Assembly: GCA_017618075.1 (NCBI GenBank)
Contig: JAFZUY010000001.1
Span: forward strand, 1-64,000
Direction of reading: 5' to 3'
DNA: 64,000 bases
Source: Lachnospiraceae bacterium
Lineage (GTDB): Bacteria; Bacillota; Clostridia; Lachnospirales; Lachnospiraceae
Shown: positions 17,221 through 26,236 of the stretch, piece after piece
Layout of the letters: the number at the start of each line of letters is the position of its first letter
Position numbering within the stretch: position 1 is the stretch's first letter
Notes under the pieces: generated by a model
The model's database searches: none
What the model was told of the DNA's origin: nothing
What the model saw: only the letters and a program-made list of their open reading frames with translations
Program-made: the position numbers and the translations under genes

Positions 17221-18363
17221 ATGAAAATAACCTGCGAATTTTGCAAAGGGCTATACGACGATACTTTGGAAAAATGCCCGAATTGTGGGGCAGATAATCC
17301 TAACGTCAGAAAAGCTACTTTGGAAAATCCCACAACAATAGAAGGTCTGAAAGAGTGGTACGAGGCAATGAATCTGCCTCCCTATGAAACCACGCGCTTT
17401 TTCATCGGAATAGATTATAAAGAACCCAAAGCATTCGGTATTTACAAAGACGAAAATACCGGCAATTTTGTCGTTTACAAAAACAAAGATACGGGTGTCA
17501 GAGCCGTAAGATACGAGGGCACCGATGAGGCATTTGCGGTAAACGAACTGCAGACGCGTCTTAAACAGGAAATACTCCTGCAAAAACAAAGAAACGCAGC
17601 AGGGACTTCATCATCTAACGGAAGCTCTTCTAAAGGAAGTAAGAAATCCGGCAATTTGACCTTGGCATTAATGCTGACGGTTCTTTTCTTAGGACTCGGT
17701 TTCGGTTCTTTCTTTGTGCCGATGCTTTTGTTTTTTACGGACAATCCCATAAAGAAAGCAATCTGTCCTTCCGAGGGCTACTACGATGTAAACGACACCA
17801 TTTATTATCATATGTCCGGATACACCAAAGACGAATGGCTAGTATACGATGACGAAGCAGGTGAATGGAGTAAATGCTATATCACCTCAGGAGATGTGCT
17901 ATATAAAAAGAAGAGTTCAGAGGATTTCTTCTTGGCAAAAGACTGGGAGTCCGGTTTTGATTTTTCCGATGCGACAAAGGATATTTTATATCAGGATTAT
18001 AAAGACGGCTACAAAATAGATACCGGCTACTATTCTTACAATGGTGAAGAAATTTATCATCTTGAAAAATCGCAGTATGACGGCTGGTATTATTTCGACG
18101 ATGATAAGGGCGACTGGGATTATACATATTATGACGATATTCCCGCAGATCTCAGGCATCAGAATACCGCTGCGGATTTCTGGTATACTCCGACCTGGGA
18201 TTCGACCACGCAGATAACTGACTTTGAAGATACTGAATATTACGAGCAGTATCAGGAAAGTCAGAAAAGTACCTCATCAAGCAGTTCCTCGGACAGCAGC
18301 TATTCCTGGGACTCCGGAAGTTCCTGGGATTCAGGCTCGACGGACTGGGGAAGTGACTGGTAA
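17221..18363 (+). CDS. zinc-ribbon membrane protein with Ser/Tyr-rich outer domain, function unknown
   Basis: The first 25 residues form a zinc ribbon (Cys5, Cys8, Cys19, Cys22). A soluble region and a Ser/Gly-rich linker lead to one transmembrane helix at about 147-170 (LTLALMLTVLFLGLGFGSFFVP). The outer part is very rich in Asp, Tyr and Trp, and the chain ends in a low-complexity Ser/Asp/Trp tail. The 380-residue design resembles zinc-ribbon membrane proteins of Lachnospiraceae for which I know no function. It is 8 bases from the CPBP gene. Confidence 0.6.
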   Translation: MKITCEFCKGLYDDTLEKCPNCGADNPNVRKATLENPTTIEGLKEWYEAMNLPPYETTRFFIGIDYKEPKAFGIYKDENTGNFVVYKNKDTGVRAVRYEGTDEAFAVNELQTRLKQEILLQKQRNAAGTSSSNGSSSKGSKKSGNLTLALMLTVLFLGLGFGSFFVPMLLFFTDNPIKKAICPSEGYYDVNDTIYYHMSGYTKDEWLVYDDEAGEWSKCYITSGDVLYKKKSSEDFFLAKDWESGFDFSDATKDILYQDYKDGYKIDTGYYSYNGEEIYHLEKSQYDGWYYFDDDKGDWDYTYYDDIPADLRHQNTAADFWYTPTWDSTTQITDFEDTEYYEQYQESQKSTSSSSSSDSSYSWDSGSSWDSGSTDWGSDW

Positions 18364-18393
18364 TTCTTTTATGAGTAGAAATTGGAGTAAAGT

Positions 18394-18981
18394 ATGGACG
18401 AACGTTTACAAAAACAACTGGATTTTTCCCTTGAAATAGACAAAGAAAAAAACATATTCCGCCAGACCAGCCTAAGCGGTCACGGTCGTAAAGAAAACGA
18501 TGCCGAGCATGCATGGCATATGGCAATCATGGCTTATGTGTTAAAGGAATATGCCAACGAAGATGTGGATATTTCCAAAGTAATGATTATGTGTCTGATT
18601 CACGATATTGTGGAGATTGACGCGGGCGATACATATGCGTACGATCCCGAGGCAAAGAAAACTCAGAGGGAGCGCGAGGAAAGAGCCAAGGAAAGAATTT
18701 TCTCACTTCTTCCCGACGATCAGAAGAAAGACCTGACAGCACTTTTTGAGGAGTTCGAAGCATGCGAAACTCCCGAATCAAAATTTGCTCATTCGATGGA
18801 TAATTTACAGCCGCTTATTTTAAACAATTCAAATAACGGAAACGACTGGAAAGAACATGGAGTATCGGCTGCACAGGTTTATAAAAGACAGGGGCAGACG
18901 CAGCTTGGCTCCGAAAAACTTTTCGAAGTAACGGACACAATCATAAAAGAAAATATTGCCAAAGGAAACTTAAAGGAGTAA
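18394..18981 (+). CDS. HD-domain phosphohydrolase (YfbR/HDDC2-like)
   Basis: The 195-residue protein carries the metal-binding HD signature: His39 (DAEHAWHMA), His70-Asp71 (CLIHDIVEI) and a later Asp in HSMDNLQPL. The spacing and length fit the 5'-deoxynucleotidase YfbR and human HDDC2, which dephosphorylate deoxynucleoside monophosphates. The exact substrate is not proven by sequence. It shares the operon with a Nudix hydrolase, so nucleotide clean-up is a reasonable joint theme. Confidence 0.85.
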   Translation: MDERLQKQLDFSLEIDKEKNIFRQTSLSGHGRKENDAEHAWHMAIMAYVLKEYANEDVDISKVMIMCLIHDIVEIDAGDTYAYDPEAKKTQREREERAKERIFSLLPDDQKKDLTALFEEFEACETPESKFAHSMDNLQPLILNNSNNGNDWKEHGVSAAQVYKRQGQTQLGSEKLFEVTDTIIKENIAKGNLKE

Positions 18982-18984
18982 GCG

Positions 18985-19695
18985 ATGGAAGAAAAAAAGA
19001 AAAAAATATGGCCGATTATTCTGATAGCGGGAATAGTTGTTGTAATTGCGGCAATACTTCTTATCCTGGTTCTGGTTATAGCCGGAGCTCTTATAGCACC
19101 GCAAATTATTAAAAAATATACTGTTTCGAGTTCGTATTCATATGCCAATACAGTAGCAAATATGAACACGACCAATAAGCCTGCAACTGTTGTCGCAGCT
19201 ACCGGTACTCCGCAGGATTACACATTTATAAATAATGTTCTCACCAAGGATGAAACTCAGGTTGAAGCATGGGTAAACAATTTTTATCCGGGCAGTTCGA
19301 TACAGAAAACCGATTATGCGGGTTCCGAAACTTCATGGTGGGTTGTAACATCAACCAATCCGATGGACCCCGTATCAATTAACGGAGTAGTTATTACCTA
19401 CGATCAGGTTGAATTTCATTTAAGAGACGGTTATGCAGAGGAAATATCTTTTGTAAATCACGCAGGCGATACGGCCCTCTTTAACAGTCTATATAAAGAC
19501 TTTGAGGCTCTGTACGGTCCGCAGCAGATATATGTGGGAGATAAGGATTTTTTAACAAATCTGATGGACCCGAGCCAGGAGTATTTATCATATTCATGGT
19601 TTGAAAGTGATTTTGACGGATATTATTCTATGTTCTTAACCAAAAGTCAGCATAATAATCAGACGCAGGTTGACGTTTCAATCTACAAATATTAG
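18985..19695 (+). CDS. single-pass membrane protein with outer domain, function unknown
   Basis: A lysine-rich start (MEEKKKKIW) precedes one strong helix (about 10-37, PIILIAGIVVVIAAILLILVL). The outer domain has about 195 residues and is rich in Thr, Ser and Tyr. No known motif was found. The orientation (basic N-terminus inside) suggests the bulk faces outward. It lies four bases behind the HD gene and eight before the Nudix gene, so it is co-expressed with them. Confidence 0.6.
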   Translation: MEEKKKKIWPIILIAGIVVVIAAILLILVLVIAGALIAPQIIKKYTVSSSYSYANTVANMNTTNKPATVVAATGTPQDYTFINNVLTKDETQVEAWVNNFYPGSSIQKTDYAGSETSWWVVTSTNPMDPVSINGVVITYDQVEFHLRDGYAEEISFVNHAGDTALFNSLYKDFEALYGPQQIYVGDKDFLTNLMDPSQEYLSYSWFESDFDGYYSMFLTKSQHNNQTQVDVSIYKY

Positions 19696-19703
19696 GAGAC
19701 ACC

Positions 19704-20186
19704 ATGGAAATCTGGGACGCATATGATGAAAATTACAACATAATAGAAGGCATGACACTTGTCCGCGGCGACGAAGCTTTTATCCCCGAGGGCGTTTATC
19801 ATCTTGTGTGCGACATAATTGTAAAACATACAGATGGAACGTATCTTTTAATGCAAAGAGATCCGAGAAAGCACTACCCTTTGATGTGGGAAGCATCGGC
19901 AGGAGGTTCGGCGCTTAAAGGAGAAAGTCCTCTTGAAGCCGCAACCCGTGAGCTCTTCGAGGAGACCGGCATTAAGTCATCCACCCTAAAAGAAATAGGA
20001 AGGAAGATAAGTCCTAAAAACAGGACTGCATATGCTGATTTTTATTGTGAAACAGACTGTGACAAAAACAGCATCGTCTTACAGGAAGGCGAAACGGTAG
20101 CTTACCGCTGGGTAACAAGAGAAGAACTGTTCAGTCTCAAAGATGATGAGATTGTCACCAAACGTGTAATACAGTTTTTGGATTAA
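19704..20186 (+). CDS. Nudix hydrolase
   Basis: The 160-residue protein contains a complete Nudix box at 68-90 (Gly68, Glu74, Arg82-Glu83, Glu86-Glu87, Gly89), the Mg-binding helix that cleaves nucleoside diphosphate-linked compounds. The N-terminal part (YLLMQRDPRKHYPLMWE) resembles the MutT/IDI-like group. Substrate is unknown. AGGAG precedes the ATG; the neighbours are the membrane protein (8 bases) and the cyclase (21 bases). Confidence 0.92.
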   Translation: MEIWDAYDENYNIIEGMTLVRGDEAFIPEGVYHLVCDIIVKHTDGTYLLMQRDPRKHYPLMWEASAGGSALKGESPLEAATRELFEETGIKSSTLKEIGRKISPKNRTAYADFYCETDCDKNSIVLQEGETVAYRWVTREELFSLKDDEIVTKRVIQFLD

Positions 20187-20207
20187 TGTATTAGGGAGAG
20201 TGGATAA

Positions 20208-20801
20208 ATGAAGGTATTTGATATTTCGCAGGAGGTTTTTTCCTGCAATGTATTTCCCGGTGATCCGAGTCCCGAGCGAGAAATAAAATTAAGTATAAGT
20301 GAAGGTGCGGTTTGCAATCTGACCGCATTTAATATGTGCGCGCATAACGGAACTCATGTTGACGCGCCCTATCATTTTTTAAATGACGGAAAGACCATAG
20401 ATGAGGTATCTCTTGATAAATTCGTCGGCTACGCATATGTCTTCGAGCACGAAGGAGATGTAACAAAAGAAGATGCTTTATCATTTATAAAAACCGCAAA
20501 AAGCATCGATGAAAGAGCAGCAGAGAGAATACTTGTAAAAGGAAAAGCTACAGTCACAAAAGAGGCGGCAGAAGTTTTTGCCGCAGAAAAAATCAAACTT
20601 TTTGGCAACGAATCACAGACTGTCGGACCCGAAAATGCACCGATGGAAGTGCATTTAATAATGCTTGGTGCAGAAATAGTTTTGCTTGAAGGAATAAGGC
20701 TTGAAGGGATAGAAGAAGGCGTGTACATTCTTAACGCAGCACCTATTAATCTTGGCGGTTCGGACGGCGCGCCCTGCAGAGCAACGCTTATGAAATTATG
20801 A
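20208..20801 (+). CDS. cyclase-family metal hydrolase (kynurenine formamidase-like)
   Basis: The motif HNGTHVDAPYHF (46-57) matches the HxGTHxDxPxH signature of the Cyclase family (PF04199), whose members include bacterial kynurenine formamidase and isatin hydrolase. The His and Asp residues bind the metal. The length of 197 residues is typical. No tryptophan-catabolism genes are nearby, so the true substrate (an amide or ester) is open. It is the last gene of the operon that begins at the amino-acid permease. Confidence 0.88.
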   Translation: MKVFDISQEVFSCNVFPGDPSPEREIKLSISEGAVCNLTAFNMCAHNGTHVDAPYHFLNDGKTIDEVSLDKFVGYAYVFEHEGDVTKEDALSFIKTAKSIDERAAERILVKGKATVTKEAAEVFAAEKIKLFGNESQTVGPENAPMEVHLIMLGAEIVLLEGIRLEGIEEGVYILNAAPINLGGSDGAPCRATLMKL

Positions 20802-20865
20802 TTTTATAAAAGAAAAAATTTACCATCGGTATAAAAAAATATTTGAAAATCATAAAAGAATATGA

Positions 20866-20893
20866 TTGACAAAAGAAATCTGATTGATATACT
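20866..20893 (+). promoter_or_regulatory. promoter of the ABC exporter/DUF1854 operon
   Basis: A consensus -35 TTGACA (20866-20871), a 16-bp spacer and -10 TATACT (20888-20893) predict a start near 20900. This leaves a leader of about 240 nt before the first exporter gene. Confidence 0.75.
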
Positions 20894-20940
20894 GAATTAA
20901 CGGATTAAAAAAAAAGGCAAGGAAAGGAGGACGAAAAAAA

Positions 20941-21060
20941 ATGAAGAAATTATACTCAGAAATTATTACAAGAACTATTGCGACCGTGCATGTATTTGCG
21001 TACGGCTTTGGAATATCTCGCACTGATTTTGCTTTTCGTACTCCCGGTATTGAAATATAA
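20941..21060 (+). CDS. leader peptide of the ABC exporter operon (39 aa)
   Basis: A very strong ribosome site (AAAGGAGG) precedes an ATG at 20941. The 39-codon frame starts MKKLYSEIITRTIA and ends FRTPGIEI. It is not hydrophobic and has no domain. It ends 24 bases before an intrinsic terminator that itself precedes the exporter gene. Short frames of this kind control drug-exporter operons by ribosome-dependent transcription attenuation, as bmrB does for bmrCD in Bacillus subtilis. The regulatory role here is inferred from layout. Confidence 0.6.
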   Translation: MKKLYSEIITRTIATVHVFAYGFGISRTDFAFRTPGIEI

Positions 21061-21084
21061 AAAGGATTACGATTTGATACTTGT

Positions 21085-21119
21085 GAAGTCACTGTGCGAA
21101 ACGGTGACTTCTTTTTTTT
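21085..21119 (+). terminator. attenuator: intrinsic terminator between leader peptide and exporter gene
   Basis: GAAGTCAC (21085-21092) pairs perfectly with GTGACTTC (21104-21111), followed by eight T. The loop holds GTGCGA (21094-21099), which is complementary to TCGCAC (21018-21023) inside the leader frame. That gives a possible competing pairing. Confidence 0.8.
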
Positions 21120-21138
21120 ACAACTTGAGGAAAACGAC

Positions 21139-23475
21139 ATGAAAGACAACAAACTAACCAAAAACATCTTAAACAAAATAAAAGAATATAAAATACACGA
21201 ATCAGACATACTGTCTGTTTGTCCTATAGATTTATCTTTTGAGGGTGAATATATTTTAGGATATATTTTTTTGACAAAGGATTATCTCGGTGTCTGCACA
21301 AGCGACATTCCTAGCGGATATACTCATTTCTTCAGAGGAACCAAGGTTCATAAAAAAGACGAGGATGAGGATCTTGCGGAATATGAAGTTAAGCTTTTTG
21401 ATTTAAAAAAGATTGAGCATATTCATGTTGAGAGAATGATAGGCGCGGTTCTTTTATCAGCCGAATATGACGGTGCTCCGATTAAAATCGCATCGCTTAC
21501 CAACACCTATCTTGAGCAGTTAAATCTCTTTGTCAGACATACCAAAAACATCAAAAACGGCAAAGATTTTGATGCGGATATCGTCGGAAAAGAAGTTGAA
21601 GAAGAGGATGAGGAACTGCTTTACTGTCCGATATGCGGGACTATGTACCCCGACCCTGCGAAGAAAGTTTGTCCGAAATGTACCAACAAAAGAACAATAT
21701 TTGCAAGGGTGCTTAAGTATTTTTTCAAATACAAATTCTCGATTGCGATTCTGTTTTTATCATATGCACTCGGCGCTGCAATAAGCGTTGTATGGCCGTA
21801 TTTAACAGGTAAAGTACTCTTTGACCATGTGCTGGAAAAAGACAGTGAATACTTAGCAAGATTCGGACTGGCAGGAAAATTTATGCTCGCACTTGCGATT
21901 CTTGCACTGATTATGATCGGAAGCAGAATTATAGAAGAGATTACCAACACTGTTCAGATGGCACTTATGGCGCGCGTTGCGACATCGACCGTAAATGATA
22001 TCAAAACAGATGTGTTCTCTGCAATGAGCAGACTCTCGCTCAACTTTTTTACGAGCAAGCAGACAGGCGGGCTCATGACACGAGTTTTAAGCGATTCGAA
22101 CAGGGTTACCGAATTTTTCATAGACGGCATACCTTCGATATTTATTCACGGAATGACCATCATAATAACATTTGTTGTTATGTACAGACTCAACTGGCAG
22201 ATGGCGCTCATCGCATGCATTCTTTTACCGTTGCTCGTGTTTATGACGGTTAAGCTGCGTCCCGGTCTCTGGAACCTTTCAGGCAAGAGACACCGCGCTG
22301 AAAAAGCGGTTTCGTCAAAGGCAAATGACAACTTAACAGGTGCGAGAGTAGTAAAGGCTTTCGGTCAGGAAGAAGCCGAAATAGAAAGATTTACGAATCC
22401 AAATAACAACCTAAAAGAAGCAGAGATAAACATAGTTAAACTAAGAAACAAGTTTACTATTCTTTACAGTCTGGTACAGGAAATATCGAGTATATGGATT
22501 TGGATTATCGGCGTATTCTTCGTACTTAAAACCGACAAAATCGACCTCGGTGTACTTCTTACTTTCGTAGGCTATGTGGCACATTTAAACGGTCCGATGA
22601 ACTTCTTTTCAAGAGTGTTCAGAATGTGGTCGGAGAGTATCAATGCCGCACAGAGACTCTTTGAAATCATCGATTCGATACCCGAAATCGTTGAAAAAGA
22701 AAATCCCATACATCTTATGAAGCCAAGGGGAGAAATCGAACTTTCGAATGTAACATTCGGATATACGGTCAGCAGAAATGTCTTAAAAAATATAAATCTT
22801 AAAGTCAAAGAAGGCGAAGTTTTAGGAATCGTCGGCCGTTCGGGTGCGGGCAAATCAACGCTTGTAAACCTTATTTCAAGACTCTACGACGTAAAAGAGG
22901 GCTCGATAAAAATAGACGGAGTCGACGTAAAAGATTTGTCGCTTTCGGACTTAAGAAAAAATGTAGCTATGGTTTCGCAGGATACATATATCTTCATGGG
23001 TTCGGTTGCCAAAAATATTGCTTACGGCAATGAAAATGCCACGGGCGATGAGATTATAAGGGCAGCAAAACTTGCGGGCGCACATGATTTTATATCGAAA
23101 ATGCCCGACGGATATGACACTGTAATCGGCGCTTCCGGAAAGGACTTATCCGGCGGTGAGAAACAGCGAATATCCATTGCAAGAGCAATACTTGCAGACC
23201 CGAAGATCCTTATACTTGATGAAGCTACGGCGAGCGTGGATACAGAGACGGAGAAAGCAATTCAGAATTCACTGAAGCTCCTGGTAAAGGGAAGGACGAC
23301 CCTTTCCATAGCGCACAGGCTTTCGACGCTTCGTGATGCAGACAGACTCATTGTTATAGACAACGGCCGCATCGTTGAGGAAGGAACGCATGCCGAGCTT
23401 GACCAAAATGAGGAAGGCTTCTTCCACAAGCTGAATGAACTGCAGAACAAATCGCTGGCAGTAACCAACTTTTAA
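21139..23475 (+). CDS. ABC exporter half-transporter with N-terminal zinc-ribbon extension
   Basis: The 778-residue protein starts with a soluble domain of about 160 residues. A four-cysteine zinc ribbon follows (CPICG and CPKC, about 165-185), then a six-helix exporter domain (about 200-490). The nucleotide-binding domain is complete (Walker A GRSGAGKST, LSGGEKQR, ILDEATASVD, AHRLS). The catalytic Glu is present. GAGG before ATG 21139 fixes the start; the upstream GTG at 21094 lies inside the terminator loop. The fold is that of multidrug or peptide exporters, with an unusual cytosolic extension. The partner is probably the 721-residue exporter two genes downstream. Confidence 0.9.
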   Translation: MKDNKLTKNILNKIKEYKIHESDILSVCPIDLSFEGEYILGYIFLTKDYLGVCTSDIPSGYTHFFRGTKVHKKDEDEDLAEYEVKLFDLKKIEHIHVERMIGAVLLSAEYDGAPIKIASLTNTYLEQLNLFVRHTKNIKNGKDFDADIVGKEVEEEDEELLYCPICGTMYPDPAKKVCPKCTNKRTIFARVLKYFFKYKFSIAILFLSYALGAAISVVWPYLTGKVLFDHVLEKDSEYLARFGLAGKFMLALAILALIMIGSRIIEEITNTVQMALMARVATSTVNDIKTDVFSAMSRLSLNFFTSKQTGGLMTRVLSDSNRVTEFFIDGIPSIFIHGMTIIITFVVMYRLNWQMALIACILLPLLVFMTVKLRPGLWNLSGKRHRAEKAVSSKANDNLTGARVVKAFGQEEAEIERFTNPNNNLKEAEINIVKLRNKFTILYSLVQEISSIWIWIIGVFFVLKTDKIDLGVLLTFVGYVAHLNGPMNFFSRVFRMWSESINAAQRLFEIIDSIPEIVEKENPIHLMKPRGEIELSNVTFGYTVSRNVLKNINLKVKEGEVLGIVGRSGAGKSTLVNLISRLYDVKEGSIKIDGVDVKDLSLSDLRKNVAMVSQDTYIFMGSVAKNIAYGNENATGDEIIRAAKLAGAHDFISKMPDGYDTVIGASGKDLSGGEKQRISIARAILADPKILILDEATASVDTETEKAIQNSLKLLVKGRTTLSIAHRLSTLRDADRLIVIDNGRIVEEGTHAELDQNEEGFFHKLNELQNKSLAVTNF

Positions 23476-23488
23476 AAAGGAGATAAAA

Positions 23489-24019
23489 ATGGCAGAAATT
23501 AATACTTACGAAAAAGAAGCCGAAGAAATGACGAGAATGACTGTCATTACCGATAAAGACAAGTTCGAACGTACAAACGGCGGCTTTGTTAATTTAACCA
23601 AAGACGGCATATTGTTTGAGAGGGTAAAAGTCGTGAGACTCTTCCCTTTCACCGATGCCGACAAATACATATCCATCAGGGAAAACTCGGCCAAAGCCAA
23701 GGAAATAGGCATTATCGAGGACCTTGGTGCACTTGATGAAAACACACAGGAGATCTTAAGAGAACAGTTAAGATTAAATTATTTTACTCCTGTAATAGAA
23801 AAGATTTACAACATTAAGGACGAGTACGGTTATGCATATTTTCATGTATTAACCGACAAGGGCGAGTGCAAATTTGCGATCAACATGGCATCCAATGCGG
23901 TTACCAAACTTTCCGATTCGAGGCTTATCATCATGGATCTGGATGAGAACAGATTCGAAATCCGTGATGTAAACGCACTCACTCAGAAAGAGAGACGAAA
24001 ACTCGATTTGTTCTTATAA
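23489..24019 (+). CDS. DUF1854-family protein encoded between two ABC exporters
   Basis: The 176-residue soluble protein has the look of DUF1854: a FPFTDADKYISIRE segment, an EDLGALDE element, REQLRLNYFTPVIEKI, then a strand-rich half (YAYFHVLTDKGECKF) ending in DVNALTQKERRKLDLFL. From memory, DUF1854 genes often sit beside ABC exporters, including ones tied to cyanophycin metabolism in proteobacteria. AAGGAG precedes the ATG. The gaps of 13 and 21 bases to the two exporter genes show one operon. An accessory or cargo-linked role is inferred. Confidence 0.75.
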   Translation: MAEINTYEKEAEEMTRMTVITDKDKFERTNGGFVNLTKDGILFERVKVVRLFPFTDADKYISIRENSAKAKEIGIIEDLGALDENTQEILREQLRLNYFTPVIEKIYNIKDEYGYAYFHVLTDKGECKFAINMASNAVTKLSDSRLIIMDLDENRFEIRDVNALTQKERRKLDLFL

Positions 24020-24040
24020 TACCTACGGAGATGAGACAAG

Positions 24041-26206
24041 ATGATTTTAAAATACGACATATCGCCAAAGATTTTGGAGAAGATTCCACTGTCGAATGAC
24101 GAAAGGCTATACTATGCGATACCTTACGACATCGACGGGGACGGTGCGTGGATAAAAGGAGCATATCTTTTAGTCACTACCAAAAATATCCATATATTCG
24201 ACGGCGAGATCATAAAAGAAACAATTGAAATAAAAGACTTAAGCCATGCAAAAGCCGAAGCAAAGGTCGGCGGCGGAATCCTTGTTGTCACAAAAGACGG
24301 CGAAGACAAAGTGCTGGTGCACTATTCCGCCAGGCATTTAAGCCGATATGCTTATATCGCCAGAGGAATCAATATTTTGATCTCGGGACGTTTCGAGGAA
24401 GCTGAAAGTAACGAGTACGAGAAAATGTGTCCCAAATGTGGCAGAGCGATTCCGGGCACCAAATACTGTCCCAAATGTTCCAAAGAGGGCGGTTTCCTAA
24501 AAGAGTTTATCGGTCTTGCAAAGCCTTACAAAAAGGACTTTTTCGGCGTATTTGTACTGATGGTTCTGGTTGCGATTACAACTCTTTTAAATCCTGAAAT
24601 ACAAAAGCATTTGATAAACGATGTGCTAAAAGGAAACGGCGGTTTTAAAAAGGCCATGGTATTCCTTGCAATCATGTTTTCACTGAGTGTGGCAATCGTT
24701 ATAATTAACTATTTAAAGAGCAATGCTTCCACCAAACTCGGTGCGAAGATATCCGCGGATCTTAGAATGAAGCTCTTTAAAAAGTATCAGGCGCTTCCGC
24801 TCAGCTTTATAAACGACAGGCGTCCCGGCGAACTTTTAAACAGAATCACTCAGGATACCACAGCTATCAGAGAATTTTTGGAAGATGTATTCTGTAACCT
24901 TTTCGCAGTGCTTTTTATCTTTATATGGGACATCATTTTTATGATGGTACTTAACTTTAAGCTTGCGATTTTAACCTTTATAACGGTTCCGCTTGTAGTA
25001 GTGTTAATCGTTGCATTCAGAAAAGCGGTTTACAGGATTTTCCATCTGCAGTTTCGTAAAAACGATGATGTTTCAAGCGACCTTCAGGACGTAATTTCTG
25101 GAATGCGTGTAGTTAAAACCTACGGCAGAGAAGAGGAAGAAGCAAACCGCTTCAAGAGACTATCCGGAGAATTTGCAAGAACTCAGAGAAGAAACGAAAC
25201 TTTCTGGGCTATCTTTTATCCGATGATCTCATTCCTCATGGGAATGGGCGCGGTAATAGTAGTTTATTTCGGCGGTCTGGATGTTTTTGCAGGCAAAATG
25301 TCAGCCGGAGAGCTGTATCAGTTTATCGCATATACCACTCTTTTATTCCAGTACATCAACTGGATGAGCTGGCTTCCGAGAGAACTGACGGTCTTAACTT
25401 CAAGCATTGAAAGAATCAACGATATTCTTAATCAGGAAATTGAAGAAAAAGATCCCGACACAATGAAGGATATAGAGATAGAGGGTGAAATTACCTTCAA
25501 TCACGCAACCTTCGGATACAAATCGTACGAGCCCGTGCTTGAGAACATTAACGTGGTTGTAAACAAAGGTGAAATGATCGGCATCGTCGGCGCATCGGGT
25601 ACAGGCAAATCAACACTTATTAACCTTCTGATGGGTCTCTACCAGGTCGATGACGGACGGCTTCTTATAGACAATACTGACATAAAAGACATCAACTCGA
25701 AGTCGTTTCACTCACAGCTTGGAGTAGTGCTTCAGGAAACATTCCTTTTCTCGGGAACAATACTAGATAACATCAGATTTTCGAAACCCGATGCGACATA
25801 CGAAGAGATCGTAAAAGCAGCCAAAACGGCGAATGCACATGATTTTATATGTAATACTCCCGACGGCTACAATACATATGTCGGCGAGAAAGGCTATACC
25901 TTATCCGGCGGCGAGAGACAGCGAATCGCTATCGCAAGAGCAATTCTTACCAACCCAAGGCTCTTAATACTTGACGAAGCGACCGCAAGTCTTGATACCG
26001 AAAACGAATTCATGATTCAAAAGGCGCTCGAGAGATTAACCGAAGGCAAGACAACATTTGCGATTGCTCACAGATTATCAACTCTTCGAAAAGCCGACAG
26101 AATCATGGTTATCGACGGTCACAATATCGCCGAAATCGGCACACACGAAGAACTTCTCGCAAAGAAGGGAATGTACTACAACCTGTATAAAGCACAGATT
26201 GGATAA
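24041..26206 (+). CDS. ABC exporter half-transporter with zinc-ribbon extension, second subunit
   Basis: The 721-residue protein repeats the plan of the first exporter: a soluble N-terminal domain (about 1-125), a zinc ribbon (CPKCG and CPKC, about 129-147), a six-helix domain (about 165-450) and a complete ATPase domain (GASGTGKST, LSGGERQR, LILDEATASLD, AHRLS). The two proteins are related but clearly different, as expected for a heterodimer. Unlike many heterodimeric exporters, neither copy has lost the catalytic Glu, so two homodimers remain possible. It ends at a bidirectional terminator. Confidence 0.9.
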   Translation: MILKYDISPKILEKIPLSNDERLYYAIPYDIDGDGAWIKGAYLLVTTKNIHIFDGEIIKETIEIKDLSHAKAEAKVGGGILVVTKDGEDKVLVHYSARHLSRYAYIARGINILISGRFEEAESNEYEKMCPKCGRAIPGTKYCPKCSKEGGFLKEFIGLAKPYKKDFFGVFVLMVLVAITTLLNPEIQKHLINDVLKGNGGFKKAMVFLAIMFSLSVAIVIINYLKSNASTKLGAKISADLRMKLFKKYQALPLSFINDRRPGELLNRITQDTTAIREFLEDVFCNLFAVLFIFIWDIIFMMVLNFKLAILTFITVPLVVVLIVAFRKAVYRIFHLQFRKNDDVSSDLQDVISGMRVVKTYGREEEEANRFKRLSGEFARTQRRNETFWAIFYPMISFLMGMGAVIVVYFGGLDVFAGKMSAGELYQFIAYTTLLFQYINWMSWLPRELTVLTSSIERINDILNQEIEEKDPDTMKDIEIEGEITFNHATFGYKSYEPVLENINVVVNKGEMIGIVGASGTGKSTLINLLMGLYQVDDGRLLIDNTDIKDINSKSFHSQLGVVLQETFLFSGTILDNIRFSKPDATYEEIVKAAKTANAHDFICNTPDGYNTYVGEKGYTLSGGERQRIAIARAILTNPRLLILDEATASLDTENEFMIQKALERLTEGKTTFAIAHRLSTLRKADRIMVIDGHNIAEIGTHEELLAKKGMYYNLYKAQIG

Positions 26207-26236
26207 AAAAATAACCGCTCAGGCGGTTATTTTTTC
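26204..26236. terminator. bidirectional terminator between the exporter and flavin reductase genes
   Basis: AATAACCGC pairs with GCGGTTATT around a TCAG loop, with A-rich and T-rich flanks. The stem overlaps the stop codon of the minus-strand flavin reductase gene. Confidence 0.85.
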
